Shown here one piece after another: positions 8,621 through 17,693 of a DNA stretch of 64,000 nt (the stretch's first letter is position 1; the number at the start of each line of letters is the position of its first letter). This DNA comes from Jatrophihabitans sp964252635 (lineage in GTDB: Bacteria; Actinomycetota; Actinomycetes; Mycobacteriales; Jatrophihabitantaceae), in NCBI RefSeq assembly GCF_964252635.1, contig NZ_CAXUNP010000008.1, positions 54,491 through 118,490 on the forward strand, written 5' to 3'. The translations under genes were made by a program, and so were the position numbers. The notes under the pieces are model-generated. The model saw nothing but the letters and a program-made list of their open reading frames with translations. It made no database searches and had not been told where the DNA came from.

Positions 8621-9760
8621 GTGCCGGTGGAGTTCGGGTGGAGTGACACGGAACTCGCGTTCCGCGCGCGGTTGCGCCGCTTCATCGACGAGCGTCTGCC
8701 CGCCGAGTGGGCGTTGCTGATACCCGGCGAACACGTCGCCACGGACTTCACGATGAGCTTCTCCGCGGCGCTCGCCGACGCAGGCTTGTTCGCCTCCCAC
8801 TGGCCGCACGAGTACGGCGGCAACGACGCGTCACCGTGGCAGTTCATCGTGTCCGGCGAGGAGCTGTGGGCCGCCGGCGAGCCGCGTGGGTCGCAGTACA
8901 TGAACGTCAACTGGATCGGTCCGGCCATCTTCACGTCGGGTACGGACGAGCAGAAGGACCTGCACCTCAAACGCATCGCCGGCGGCGACGTCACCTGGTG
9001 CCAGGGGTTCTCCGAGACCGGCGCCGGCACCGACCTTGCCGCGCTGTCCACGACCGCCGAGCGCGACGGCGACAGCTACGTGATCAACGGTCAGAAGGTG
9101 TGGACCTCCTACGCCCAGGACGCCGAGTACTGCTTCGTCCTCGCCCGGACCGATCCGCAGTCGTCCGGCACGGCCGGGATCTCGATCTTCCTGGTGCCGA
9201 CCTCGACCCCCGGCTTCCGCAGGGAGGTCATCCCCAGTGTGCTCGAGATCCACGAGTACAACCGGTTGACGTTCGCCGACGTGCGCGTGCCGGAGTCCTG
9301 CCGTCTCGGCGCCGAGAACGAGGGCTGGGCGGTCATCCGGTCGGCGCTGGCCCACGAGCGCATCGGCGGCCCGCGCTACGCACGCGCGGCTCTGGTCACC
9401 GAGCGCATCGCCGCGCAGGCCGAGGCCGAGGGGTGGTGGGGGCAGGACGGATTCGGGATGCGGCTCGCAGCAGCGCGGTCCGCCTGCGCGGCCGCGCGCA
9501 TCCTCGTGTATCAGGCCATCGACGCACGGGTGAAGGGCCGCCCCGAGGATCTCGTGGTCAGCCTCGCCCGGGTCGCGATCGTGCGGTGCGAGCGCGCGGT
9601 GGCCGAGCTGGCCGCCGACCTGGGTGGCGAGGAGTCCCTGGTCGCCGGTTCGGTCGGCCACGGACAGCTCAAGACGGCCATGATCGCGGGCCTCGGTGGC
9701 GGCAGTGTCGAGGTCCAGCTGAACCAGATCGCGCGCATCCGGCTCGGGTCGGGCCGCTGA
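8621..9760 (+). CDS. Acyl-CoA dehydrogenase, large (catalytic-type) subunit of pair 2
   Basis: The 379-residue large-type acyl-CoA dehydrogenase has GFSETGAGTDLAAL, NGQKVWTSYA and a LAHERIGG segment whose Glu (residue 246) lines up with the catalytic position of pair 1. The C-terminal motif is GLGGGSVEVQ, again without a Glu before the G-S/T pair. GTG 8621 was preferred because GAGG lies six bases upstream; TTG 8615 and GTG 8627 are in-frame alternatives. A single base separates its stop from the next ATG. Confidence 0.9.
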   Translation: MPVEFGWSDTELAFRARLRRFIDERLPAEWALLIPGEHVATDFTMSFSAALADAGLFASHWPHEYGGNDASPWQFIVSGEELWAAGEPRGSQYMNVNWIGPAIFTSGTDEQKDLHLKRIAGGDVTWCQGFSETGAGTDLAALSTTAERDGDSYVINGQKVWTSYAQDAEYCFVLARTDPQSSGTAGISIFLVPTSTPGFRREVIPSVLEIHEYNRLTFADVRVPESCRLGAENEGWAVIRSALAHERIGGPRYARAALVTERIAAQAEAEGWWGQDGFGMRLAAARSACAAARILVYQAIDARVKGRPEDLVVSLARVAIVRCERAVAELAADLGGEESLVAGSVGHGQLKTAMIAGLGGGSVEVQLNQIARIRLGSGR

Positions 9761-9761
9761 C

Positions 9762-10676
9762 ATGGACTTCGATCTTGACGACCGTCGGCGTGCGCTGCTG
9801 GAACTGGTCGACGCCGCGGTGGCCGACTCCGGACGGGACCGCGCGTTCGACGTCTCGGCGGTCAACGGGGCGGACACCGCCCTGGACGCGACCGTGAGCG
9901 CCGCCATGCTCGCCGAGCCCGGTCTCGACCTGCTCGACCGCGTGCTCGTCGCCGATCGGCTCGCCGAACTCGGCACCGCCACGACCGTCGGTACCACCCT
10001 TGCCGCCGCTGCCGCGTCCGACGCCGCCCTGCCCGGCGGCAGCGTCACCGTGTTGGGACCCACGGGACTCGCCCGGTTCGGCGCGACCGCCGCGCACGCA
10101 GTGGTCACCGACGGCGGGCAGGTGCGCCTCGTCGATCTTGAGCGGGCCGTGGTGGAACCGGTGCGCAGCGGTTTCGGTTACCCCTACGCACGGCTCGACG
10201 TGACCGGTGCGCGGACCGTGGCCGAGCTCGACAGCTCACGCTGGCACGAGGCCGTCGTCGCCGTCCGTACGGCTGAGGTGGCGGGGGTCGCCGCGGCGGC
10301 GGTCGCCCGCACCGCGGAGCACCTCAGGACCCGGGTCCAGTTCGGCAAGCCGCTGTCTGCCCTGCAGGCTTTGCGCCACCGCTTCTCCGAGGCGGCGGTG
10401 AGCACCGAGGCCGTCCGGTGGCTGGTGCGTGAGGCGGCCTGGACCCGCGCGCCGCGCGCGCTCGCTCTGGCAGCGCAGTACGCCCACCAGACGGCGGCTG
10501 CCCTCACCGTGGACCTCGTGCAGCTCGGCGGTGCGCGCAGCTTCGCCCGGGAATTCGGGATGCACGTGCACACCATGCGGCTCGAGGCCCTGCGTCTCGA
10601 GCTCGGCCCTCCGCACCTGCTGGCCCGGGCGGTCAACGGGGCCGGACAGCGGGCGGAGGCGGCGCATGGCCACTGA
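9762..10676 (+). CDS. Acyl-CoA dehydrogenase, small/beta-type subunit of pair 2
   Basis: At 304 residues this is the shortest dehydrogenase of the window. The recognisable part is the C-terminal helical domain (TRVQFGKPLSALQALRHR and a QLGGARSFAREFG segment replacing the usual QIHGGIGFTWEH). The N-terminal part is rich in Asp/Ala and diverged. Without its own FAD motifs it is probably a non-catalytic partner of the 8621 product. The ATG follows the partner's stop at once; the stop overlaps the reductase gene by 11 bp. Confidence 0.82.
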   Translation: MDFDLDDRRRALLELVDAAVADSGRDRAFDVSAVNGADTALDATVSAAMLAEPGLDLLDRVLVADRLAELGTATTVGTTLAAAAASDAALPGGSVTVLGPTGLARFGATAAHAVVTDGGQVRLVDLERAVVEPVRSGFGYPYARLDVTGARTVAELDSSRWHEAVVAVRTAEVAGVAAAAVARTAEHLRTRVQFGKPLSALQALRHRFSEAAVSTEAVRWLVREAAWTRAPRALALAAQYAHQTAAALTVDLVQLGGARSFAREFGMHVHTMRLEALRLELGPPHLLARAVNGAGQRAEAAHGH

Positions 10677-11964
10677 GCCGGGCGGCGCGCGCGCAGCGTC
10701 TGCCGTGCACCGCGTCGTCATCGCGGGCGCGTCCGTCGGGGGCTGCCACGCGGCCGAGCAGCTGCGGGCGCTGGGGTTCGCCGGTCGCATCACGCTCGTG
10801 GGGGCCGAATCGCACCTGCCCTACGACCGGCCGCCGCTGTCCAAACAGGTGCTGCTGGGGACGAGGTCGCCCTCCGAGGTGGAGCTGCTGTCGGCCGCCC
10901 AGCTCGACGGCCTGGGCATTGAGGTGAGGCTCGGGTCGGCAGCGACCGGCTGGAACGGCCGCGATCTCGCTCTCGCCGACGGGTCCTCGGTCTCGGCCGA
11001 CCGGTTGATCGTGGCGACCGGGGTGCGACCGCGTGCACTGCCGGGCCAACCCGAACACCCGGCGGTGGGAACCCTGCGGACGGTCGACGACGCGGAGTGG
11101 CTGGCCGGGCGGCTGCGCCGCGGCGGCACCCTGGCGGTGGTCGGCGGCGGGTTCATCGGCGCCGAGGTGGCGTCCGCGGCCCGCACGCTCGGCTGCGACG
11201 TCGTCGTGCTCGAGGCCACGGTGCTTCCCATGCAACGGGTGCTCGGTGCCGACGCCGCGCTGCTGCTGCGCGAGGTCCTCGACGCCGCCGGGGTCGATTT
11301 CCGCGGCGGAGTCACGGTGCAGGCGATCGAACCCAGGGCCGACGCCGTGACGATCCGGCTCTCGACGGTCACCGGCTCGGCGTCCGTGCGAGCCGACACC
11401 GTGGTGGTCGGCATCGGGTCGCAGCCGCAGTGTTCGTGGCTTGGGGTCGACGATCCTCAGGGCATCCATTGCGACGACCGCGGTCGCGCGCTCGCGGTCC
11501 CGAACGCCTACGCCATCGGCGACGTCGCGGCCTGGCCGGACGGCGCGACGGGCACCACGGTCCGGACGGAGCACTGGACGAACGCGCGGACCCAGGCCGC
11601 GGCGGTCGCTGCGGACATCGTGGGGGCGGCCGCGCCGGCGGACGGGCCCCACTACTTCTGGACCGACCAGTTCGGGCTCAAGATCCAGGTCGTGGGACGG
11701 CCGGAACTCGCGGACGCGACCCACGTCACCCGGCCCCCGGACGGCAACGTCAAGAAGAGCGTCGTGCTGTACCTGCGCGACGACGTCGTGGTCGGGGTCG
11801 CGCTGTTCTCGGCGGCCCGGCACCTGACGAGCGCGGTCGACGTCGTGCGGTTCGGCCTGCACCGGGAAGCCGCGCTGGAGGCGCTGGCGCTGGCCGTCCC
11901 ATCCGCCGACCTCGTGCGCGAACCGGGTGAGCCGACCGTGGGGACGAGGGCGGCGGCTCCGTGA
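10666..11964 (+). CDS. FAD-dependent ferredoxin reductase (P450 electron-transfer type)
   Basis: The 432-residue flavoprotein has the first FAD dinucleotide motif (IAGASVGGCHAAEQLR), LPYDRPPLSK, a second NAD(P)H motif (VVGGGFIGAEVA) and the FAD-ribityl motif (AYAIGDVAAW), followed by a C-terminal reductase domain. This is the layout of putidaredoxin/rhodocoxin-type reductases, which pass electrons from NADH to a ferredoxin. Candidate partners are the ferredoxin at 26480 and the two P450s. A GGAGG six bases before ATG 10666 fixes the start. It overlaps the AKR gene by GTGA. Confidence 0.9.
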   Translation: MATEPGGARAASAVHRVVIAGASVGGCHAAEQLRALGFAGRITLVGAESHLPYDRPPLSKQVLLGTRSPSEVELLSAAQLDGLGIEVRLGSAATGWNGRDLALADGSSVSADRLIVATGVRPRALPGQPEHPAVGTLRTVDDAEWLAGRLRRGGTLAVVGGGFIGAEVASAARTLGCDVVVLEATVLPMQRVLGADAALLLREVLDAAGVDFRGGVTVQAIEPRADAVTIRLSTVTGSASVRADTVVVGIGSQPQCSWLGVDDPQGIHCDDRGRALAVPNAYAIGDVAAWPDGATGTTVRTEHWTNARTQAAAVAADIVGAAAPADGPHYFWTDQFGLKIQVVGRPELADATHVTRPPDGNVKKSVVLYLRDDVVVGVALFSAARHLTSAVDVVRFGLHREAALEALALAVPSADLVREPGEPTVGTRAAAP

Positions 11965-12872
11965 CCGATCCGTCGCGGACGCCCCGGTCGACCTCGCCGC
12001 AGGTGCCCCGGTTGACCTCGTCGCCGGCGGGCACGGTCGACATCGGCGATCTCCGCGTGCAACGGCTGGGGTTCGGGTCGATGCGGCTGGCGCTTACGCG
12101 CTCCGCCGACGGTGAGCGCAGTCGCGAGGCCGCGCACGCGCTGATCCGCCGGGCGGTCGAACGCGGGGTCACCTTCATCGACACGGCCAACATCTACGGC
12201 CTGGGCCGGTCGGAGGAGCTCATCGCCGAGGCGTTGCGGCCCTACCCGTTGGACGTCGTCGTCGGCACGAAGTCCGGGTATGAAACCCGCAGCCTGGCGC
12301 CGGGCGAGCAACGGCTGCCGGCCAGCGGTCACCCCGACCACCTCATCAGCGAGTGCGAGAGGAGCCTGGCCCGGCTCGGGGTGGAGCGCATCGACCTCTA
12401 CCAGCTGCACACCCCGGATCCCGTCGTCCCGCTCGCCGACAGTCTCGGCGCGCTCGTCGAGCTGCAGCAGCAGGGCAAGATCCGACACATCGGGATCTCG
12501 AACGTGTCCCCGGAGCAACTCGACGAGGCCCGGTCGATCTGCCGGATCGTGTCGGTGCAGAACCGCTACAACGCCGGTGACCGGTCGTCGGAGGAGCTGC
12601 TCCGGATGTGCGAGCGACTCGGCATCGTCTTCATCCCCTGGCACCCCATCGTGCGCGACGAACAACGGATGCGGATCGCCGAGAGCATTGCAACGGCGCA
12701 CGGGGCGACCGCCCAGCAGGTGACCATCGCCTGGCTGCTCCAGCGGTCCCCGGTCGTCCTGCCGATACCCGGCACCACGAGCGCGGGACATCTCGACGTC
12801 AACATCGACGCAGCGTGGATCCGCCTAACCGACGACGAGTTCGCCCGGCTCGGCGCAACGGTCGACGGGTAG
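11961..12872 (+). CDS. Aldo/keto reductase
   Basis: The 303-residue NADPH-dependent oxidoreductase shows the AKR catalytic set: Asp and Tyr in FIDTANIYGLGRSE, Lys in VVGTKSGYE and His in LYQLHTPDP, plus GISNVSPEQL and a C-terminal cofactor segment (LPIPGTTSAGHLDVN). It reduces aldehydes or ketones to alcohols. The GTG start overlaps the reductase stop by 4 bp. The first 25 residues are Pro/Ser-rich and less conserved, so an internal start is possible. The substrate in this pathway is unknown. Confidence 0.88.
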   Translation: MTDPSRTPRSTSPQVPRLTSSPAGTVDIGDLRVQRLGFGSMRLALTRSADGERSREAAHALIRRAVERGVTFIDTANIYGLGRSEELIAEALRPYPLDVVVGTKSGYETRSLAPGEQRLPASGHPDHLISECERSLARLGVERIDLYQLHTPDPVVPLADSLGALVELQQQGKIRHIGISNVSPEQLDEARSICRIVSVQNRYNAGDRSSEELLRMCERLGIVFIPWHPIVRDEQRMRIAESIATAHGATAQQVTIAWLLQRSPVVLPIPGTTSAGHLDVNIDAAWIRLTDDEFARLGATVDG

Positions 12873-12878
12873 GACGGC

Positions 12879-14342
12879 GTGCCCGCGGTCGCCCTGTCCG
12901 ACGCGCTACGGGACCGCGCCCGCGAGGACCCCGAGCGCGCGGCGATCACGGACGGCCGGCGCACCCTGAGCCGTGCGCGCGTGGACGAGCTCGTCGACCT
13001 GTGCGCGCTGCGGTTGCTCGAGGCCGAGGTCGGGCCGGGCGCCGTGGTGGCCCTGTCGGCGACGAACTCCGCCGAACTGCTCATGGCGATCTTCGCGGTC
13101 TGGCGCGTGGGCGCGGTGCCGCTCGCGCTGCATCCGCGCAAGCAGCGTGACGAGATGATCGACCTGGTCGCGCGATCGGGCGCGGAGCTCGCCGTCGGCT
13201 TCCCGGCCGGGTACCGCGCCGACTGGAGCGGTGTCCGCACCTGCTCGCTCGACGACCTGTTCCGCCCGGGCGCGTCGGGGCCGCTGCCGGAGGTGCCGGT
13301 GTCCCCCCGACTGCGCATTGGCTCCAGCGGCGGCAGCACGGGCCCGGCCAAGCTCATCGCCGTCGACGTGCCGGCGATCGTGAACCCCGCCCGTCCGTGG
13401 CACTACGGCCTGCGGCCGGGCGGCACGCACGTCGTACCGCTCGACGTCTGCGACGGGACGGGTTTCGTGGCGAGTACGGCGGCCCTCGCCCTCGGGTGCC
13501 ACCAGGTGCTCATGCACCGGTTCGACGCCGAGACGATGCTGGGTCTCGTCGAACGCTTCCGGGTGGACTGGACCGCCATGACCCAGCCGTCGATGGTCGC
13601 GACCGTCAAGCTGCCCGCGCAGGTGCGGACCGGCTACGACGTCTCGTCACTGCGCTGCGTCACCCAGTACTCGGGAGCGGTGGCCGAGTGGGTCAAGCGG
13701 GCATGGATCGAGTGGTTGGGGCCCGAGCGCATCGCCGAGAGCTACGGGGCGAGCGACGCACGTGGCAGCACGTGGATCGACGGCGCCGAGTGGCTCGCCC
13801 GGCCCGGTTCGGTGGGGCGCGCCGCACCGGGCTGCGAGATCGCGATCTTCTCCGCGGCCGGCCGTCGACTACCGGCCGGCGAGCCCGGGCTCGTCTACAT
13901 CCGTGACCTGACCGGTCGGCGCAACTTCCATTACCTGCAGGGCGCGCCCGAGTCCCTGGACGGCGGCTGGGAGAACTTCGGCGACTCCGGCCGGCTCGAC
14001 GGGGACGGTTATCTCTACCTGCTGGACCGGACGAAGGACATCATCGGCGCTGCGGAGGGGCCGGTGATCCCGCTGCCCGTCGAGGGGGCCCTCGAGTTCC
14101 ACCACGCGGTCCGGTCCGCGGTCGTGATCGGCCTGCCTGGTCGGGACGGCGTCGAGCGGGTGCACGCCCTGATCGACGCGCCCGGCGGGGTCGACGTCAC
14201 CGACCTCGAATGCATGCTGCGCGAACGTTTCCCCGGGGTGCGGGTGCCCGACACCTGGGAACAGGTCGACGGTCCGCTGCGCGACAACGCGGGCAAGGCC
14301 AGCCGGCGCCGGTTGCGCGACCAGCGGGTGCCGCCGGCCTGA
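12879..14342 (+). CDS. AMP-binding acyl-CoA synthetase-like protein, divergent
   Basis: The 487-residue ANL-superfamily protein keeps a P-loop-like segment (SSGGSTGPAK), SYGASDARG, the GDSGRLDGDGYLYLLDRTKD region and a C-terminal DNAGKASRRR with the expected catalytic Lys. The hinge after RTKD reads IIGAAEGP instead of the usual GGExI form, so activity or substrate range may be unusual. It closes the pair 2 operon, with the GTG start 6 bp after the AKR stop, and runs head-on into the SDR gene. Confidence 0.85.
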   Translation: MPAVALSDALRDRAREDPERAAITDGRRTLSRARVDELVDLCALRLLEAEVGPGAVVALSATNSAELLMAIFAVWRVGAVPLALHPRKQRDEMIDLVARSGAELAVGFPAGYRADWSGVRTCSLDDLFRPGASGPLPEVPVSPRLRIGSSGGSTGPAKLIAVDVPAIVNPARPWHYGLRPGGTHVVPLDVCDGTGFVASTAALALGCHQVLMHRFDAETMLGLVERFRVDWTAMTQPSMVATVKLPAQVRTGYDVSSLRCVTQYSGAVAEWVKRAWIEWLGPERIAESYGASDARGSTWIDGAEWLARPGSVGRAAPGCEIAIFSAAGRRLPAGEPGLVYIRDLTGRRNFHYLQGAPESLDGGWENFGDSGRLDGDGYLYLLDRTKDIIGAAEGPVIPLPVEGALEFHHAVRSAVVIGLPGRDGVERVHALIDAPGGVDVTDLECMLRERFPGVRVPDTWEQVDGPLRDNAGKASRRRLRDQRVPPA

Positions 14343-14351
14343 GCGGTCCGG

Positions 14352-15194
14352 TCAGCGGCCGTCCGACGCGTCCGGGTTGCCGGCCAACCAGCTCCCGGTC
14401 ATGGCGCTGACGGCCCGCCCGTCGACGTCGGCGAGCTTGAGCCCGACGAGGCGGGTCGCGAAACGAGAGGTCTGCGCACGCAGCGGCGGGTCGTCGTGGT
14501 CGGCACAGGCGAGCACGGCCGCTGCCGCGTCCTCTGCGGACTGGCCCCGTGCCGCGGCGGCCGCGGCCTGGTAGCGCCGCTGGAGGGCGGCCAGCTCGGT
14601 GTCCGCACCCGGGTCGAGCTGCACGGCGCGGGCGGTGAACCCCGAACTGACCGGGCCGGGCTCGACGATGCTCACCCGGATGCCGAACCGGGCGAGGACC
14701 GGGTGCATCGATTCGTACGCGCCCTCGAGGGCGAACTTGGCGGCGCAGTAGGCGTCGCGGAAGGGTTGCCCCACGGCCCCGCCGATGCTGGACACGGCGA
14801 TGAGGTGACCGGAGCGCCGGCGGCGCATGAGCGGCAGGAACGACTTGGTGACACGCATAGCGCCCAGGAAGTTGACCTCCAGGCTGTCCTGGAAGTGGTC
14901 CAGGCCCAGCTGTGGCGTGCTGCCGAGGAACCCGCGGCCGGCGTTGTTCACCACGACGTCCACCCGCCCGTGGCGATCGGTCACGTAGGCGGCGAACGCG
15001 TCCACCGAGTCCTGGTCGGTGACGTCGAGCGGTCGCACGTCGATCGAGGCGTCCAGCGCGCGAACCGCAGCCCTCGCGGCGGTCGCGTCCCGCGAGGTCG
15101 CGACCACGATGTCGCCGGCCTTCGCGAAGGCGACGGCGGCCGCGAGACCCACACCTTGCGAGGCCCCGGTGACGCAGACGACGCGCGGGGTCAC
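14352..15194 (-). CDS. Short-chain dehydrogenase/reductase (SDR)
   Basis: The 280-residue classical SDR has the NAD(P) motif TGASQGVG, NNAG, the catalytic Ser (AVSSIGG) and YCAAK. It likely interconverts a hydroxyl and a keto group in the pathway. The GTG start at 15194 overlaps the stop of the upstream dehydrogenase by 4 bp; coding sequence further upstream in the same frame belongs to that gene. It is third in the minus-strand operon 17586-14352 (small subunit, large subunit, SDR). Confidence 0.9.
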   Translation of the reverse strand: MTPRVVCVTGASQGVGLAAAVAFAKAGDIVVATSRDATAARAAVRALDASIDVRPLDVTDQDSVDAFAAYVTDRHGRVDVVVNNAGRGFLGSTPQLGLDHFQDSLEVNFLGAMRVTKSFLPLMRRRRSGHLIAVSSIGGAVGQPFRDAYCAAKFALEGAYESMHPVLARFGIRVSIVEPGPVSSGFTARAVQLDPGADTELAALQRRYQAAAAAARGQSAEDAAAAVLACADHDDPPLRAQTSRFATRLVGLKLADVDGRAVSAMTGSWLAGNPDASDGR

Positions 15195-16450
15195 GTGGTG
15201 CGCGGTTTCGGCTCGCGGGGCAGGCCGAGCACCTGCTCGCCCAGCAGGTTGCGCACGACTTCGTCCGTACCTCCTGCGATGCGGTAACCCAGGGCGCCCA
15301 TGAGCCACTTGTTCCAGTTGTAGGTGCCCCACGCGCCGGTGTCCGCGACGAAGGACGCGCCGAGCAGCTCGCGGGCCAGGTCGCCGATCGCCCGCAGGTT
15401 GTTGACCAGCAGCAGCTTGTCCATCGCGCGCTCGCTGCCCGTCAGGTCCTCGGCGGGGGTCTCCTGCATCCGCTGCTGCTGGAAGCGGGCGGCCCGGACA
15501 CCGGTGTAGACCCTGGCCCACGCGTCGCGGACGAGCGGGTCGGCGTCGCGGTGCACCCGGCAGGCGAGCAGCCAGAGCAGTTCGGTCGCCCGCGCGACCA
15601 GTTCGTGGGAGCGGTCACCGGTGACGCGCCGTTCGTGGGCCAGGGTGTTCGTCGTGACCGACCAGCCGGTGCCGGGCTCGCCGATGCACAGCCGGTCGGG
15701 CACGAACACGGCGTCGAGGAACACCTCGCAGAAGCTCGCCCCACCCGTCATCTGGCGCAGCTTGCGCACCTCGACGCCGGGCGTGTCCATCGGCACGATC
15801 ATCATGGTCAGACCGCGGTGCTTGGCGACGTCGGGGTCGGTGCGCACCAGCGCCAGGCCGATGTCGGCGAAGTTGCCGTTCGACGTCCATACCTTCTGCC
15901 CGTCGACGCGCCACCCGCCGTCGGTCCGGGTGGCGCGGGTGCGCACACCGGCGAGGTCGGACCCGGCCCCGGGCTCGGAGAAGAGCTGGCAGGCGATGGT
16001 GTCGCCCCGCATCAGCGGCACGGCGAACTCGGCGAGCTGGTCGTCGTTGCCGTGGTGGCGCAGGCAGGACTGGACGGTGCCGAGCCCGATGCGCAGCGGA
16101 TTCATGTCGACGATGTCGAAGGCCGCCTCGAGCATCCGGTACAGGCTGTCGAAGGTGTCGGTCAGGCCGCGGCCGCCGTGCCGCACCGGCCCGGTGATCC
16201 AGCCGAACCCGGCTTCCCAGCGCCGGGCCTGCCAGGCGCGGGCCGCCTCGGCCTCGGCGAGCTCCGCCTCCCCGGAGGACTCGTGGAACAGGGCCAGCTG
16301 CTCCTCACCCACGCCCCACCGCACCGTCGCGTCGGTACGCCGGGTCGCGTGCCTGGCGAGGAACTGCAGGGCGTCCACAGCGAAAGCGCGCTCCTCCGAG
16401 GTGTGGGCCAGCTCGAGCAGGTCCCGGTCGTTCGTCGGCACCGCGCTCAC
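15191..16450 (-). CDS. Acyl-CoA dehydrogenase, large (catalytic-type) subunit of pair 3
   Basis: The 419-residue large-type acyl-CoA dehydrogenase has an N-terminal extension relative to pairs 1 and 2, QLFSEPGAGSDLAGV, GQKVWTSNGNFAD, a LAHERRV segment with Glu 273 at the expected catalytic position, and IAGGTDEVVRNLL near the end. The GTG start overlaps the stop of the small-subunit gene (GTGA), and its own stop overlaps the SDR start. Here the small subunit is transcribed first, the reverse of pairs 1 and 2. Confidence 0.9.
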   Translation of the reverse strand: MSAVPTNDRDLLELAHTSEERAFAVDALQFLARHATRRTDATVRWGVGEEQLALFHESSGEAELAEAEAARAWQARRWEAGFGWITGPVRHGGRGLTDTFDSLYRMLEAAFDIVDMNPLRIGLGTVQSCLRHHGNDDQLAEFAVPLMRGDTIACQLFSEPGAGSDLAGVRTRATRTDGGWRVDGQKVWTSNGNFADIGLALVRTDPDVAKHRGLTMMIVPMDTPGVEVRKLRQMTGGASFCEVFLDAVFVPDRLCIGEPGTGWSVTTNTLAHERRVTGDRSHELVARATELLWLLACRVHRDADPLVRDAWARVYTGVRAARFQQQRMQETPAEDLTGSERAMDKLLLVNNLRAIGDLARELLGASFVADTGAWGTYNWNKWLMGALGYRIAGGTDEVVRNLLGEQVLGLPREPKPRTT

Positions 16451-17586
16451 CGGCCCATCGCCGCGAGCATCGCCGACCGGTGCGAGGCAGGCGACCCCAG
16501 CAGGGCGGCACCGGCGAGTGCCCGCTTGTAGTAGAGGTGGGCGGACGCCTCCCAGGTGAACCCGATGCCGCCGTGCACCTCGATGCTCTCGGTCGTCGCG
16601 TGCACGTAGGCCTCGCTCGCGAGACCCAGGGCCAGATGCGCCAGCGCCACCGTGTCGTCCCCGCCCGCGTCGACGGCCTCCGCCGCCGCCCGCGACGCCG
16701 AGGTGGCCGCCTCGACGGCCAGGAGCATGTCCGCGCACTTCTGCTTGACCGCCTGGAACGAGCCGATGACCCGGCCGAACTGCTCGCGCACCTTGGCGTA
16801 GTCGACGGCGAGCTCGAGCGCGCGGCGGGCCCCGCCCACCTGCTCGGCGGCCAGCGCGACCGCGCTGCGGACCAGGGCCCGCTCGAGGATCTCCGCGCCC
16901 CGGCCCGGCCGGCCGACGATCCGCGCCGGGACCGACGCGAACTGCACCGTGCCCTGCTTGCGCGTCTCGTCCAGCGTGGTGAGCGTGGAGCGTTCGACCC
17001 CGGGCTGGGTGGCCTCGACGACGAACAGGGTGGGACCGGCCTCGCACCGCGCGGCCACGACGAGCAGGTCGGCCACCATGGCGTCCGGGACGAAGTTCTT
17101 GCGGCCGGTCACGGTCCATCCGTCACCCGCGGGACCGGCCGAGGCGTCCCACACATCGTCGGCCTGCCAGCTCCCGCTGTCGCCCGTGGCGGCCACGGTC
17201 GCGACCCGGTTGCCGTCGCACAGACCGGGAAGCACGTCCTGGCAGAGCTCGGTGTCGTCCGAGGCCAGCAACACATTGGTGGCGAGCACGGCGGAGGAGA
17301 AGAACGGCGAGCAGAGCAGCGCGCGGCCCATCTCCTCCAGGACGACCTGCAGCTCGGTCGCACCGAACCCGCTCCCACCGAAGCCGGCGGGCACGGCAAG
17401 GCCCTGCAGTCCGAGGTCCTGCGCCATCCGGCGCCACACCGCAGGGTCGGAACCCGCGGCCGTGGCCATGGCGGCACGCACCTGCGCCTCGCTGGAGTAC
17501 TTCGTCAGGAACGCGCGCACGCTGTCGCGCAGCGCCTCGCGTTCGTCACGGAAGGTGCTCGCTGCGCCCATGTCGCTCGCCCCCAC
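16447..17586 (-). CDS. Acyl-CoA dehydrogenase, small/beta-type subunit of pair 3
   Basis: The 379-residue protein has FGGSGFGATELQVVLEEMGR, VREQFGRVIGSFQAVKQK and EVHGGIGFTWEASAHLYY, the beta-type pattern. The GTG at 17586 has GGAGG six bases upstream and is preferred over the ATG at 17571. Pairing with the 15191 product is inferred from 4-bp overlap and from the family habit. The gene is divergent from the crotonase genes at 17694, sharing a 107-bp promoter region. Confidence 0.88.
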   Translation of the reverse strand: MGASDMGAASTFRDEREALRDSVRAFLTKYSSEAQVRAAMATAAGSDPAVWRRMAQDLGLQGLAVPAGFGGSGFGATELQVVLEEMGRALLCSPFFSSAVLATNVLLASDDTELCQDVLPGLCDGNRVATVAATGDSGSWQADDVWDASAGPAGDGWTVTGRKNFVPDAMVADLLVVAARCEAGPTLFVVEATQPGVERSTLTTLDETRKQGTVQFASVPARIVGRPGRGAEILERALVRSAVALAAEQVGGARRALELAVDYAKVREQFGRVIGSFQAVKQKCADMLLAVEAATSASRAAAEAVDAGGDDTVALAHLALGLASEAYVHATTESIEVHGGIGFTWEASAHLYYKRALAGAALLGSPASHRSAMLAAMGR

Positions 17587-17607
17587 AGTAGGCCTCCGTT
17601 CGCTGGA

Positions 17608-17666
17608 ATCAGTATGCTATATCAACTATTTGACGGCCGGCTGGGCCGCGTCGGCAGGTGGATACT
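17608..17666. promoter_or_regulatory. Divergent promoter region between pair 3 and crotonase operon
   Basis: An AT-rich tract (TATGCTATATCAACTATTTGA) is followed by GATACT at 17661-17666, a likely -10 for the plus-strand crotonase operon. On the minus strand CATACT precedes the GGAGG of the dehydrogenase gene. No clear palindromic operator was found. Confidence 0.4.
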
Positions 17667-17693
17667 GGTGCCGGCCACGATCGGGAGGACACG

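Noticed and set aside
8592..8700. ATG at 8592 as start of a gene
   Set aside because: Different frame from the dehydrogenase and soon closed; the ATG overlaps the presumed -10.
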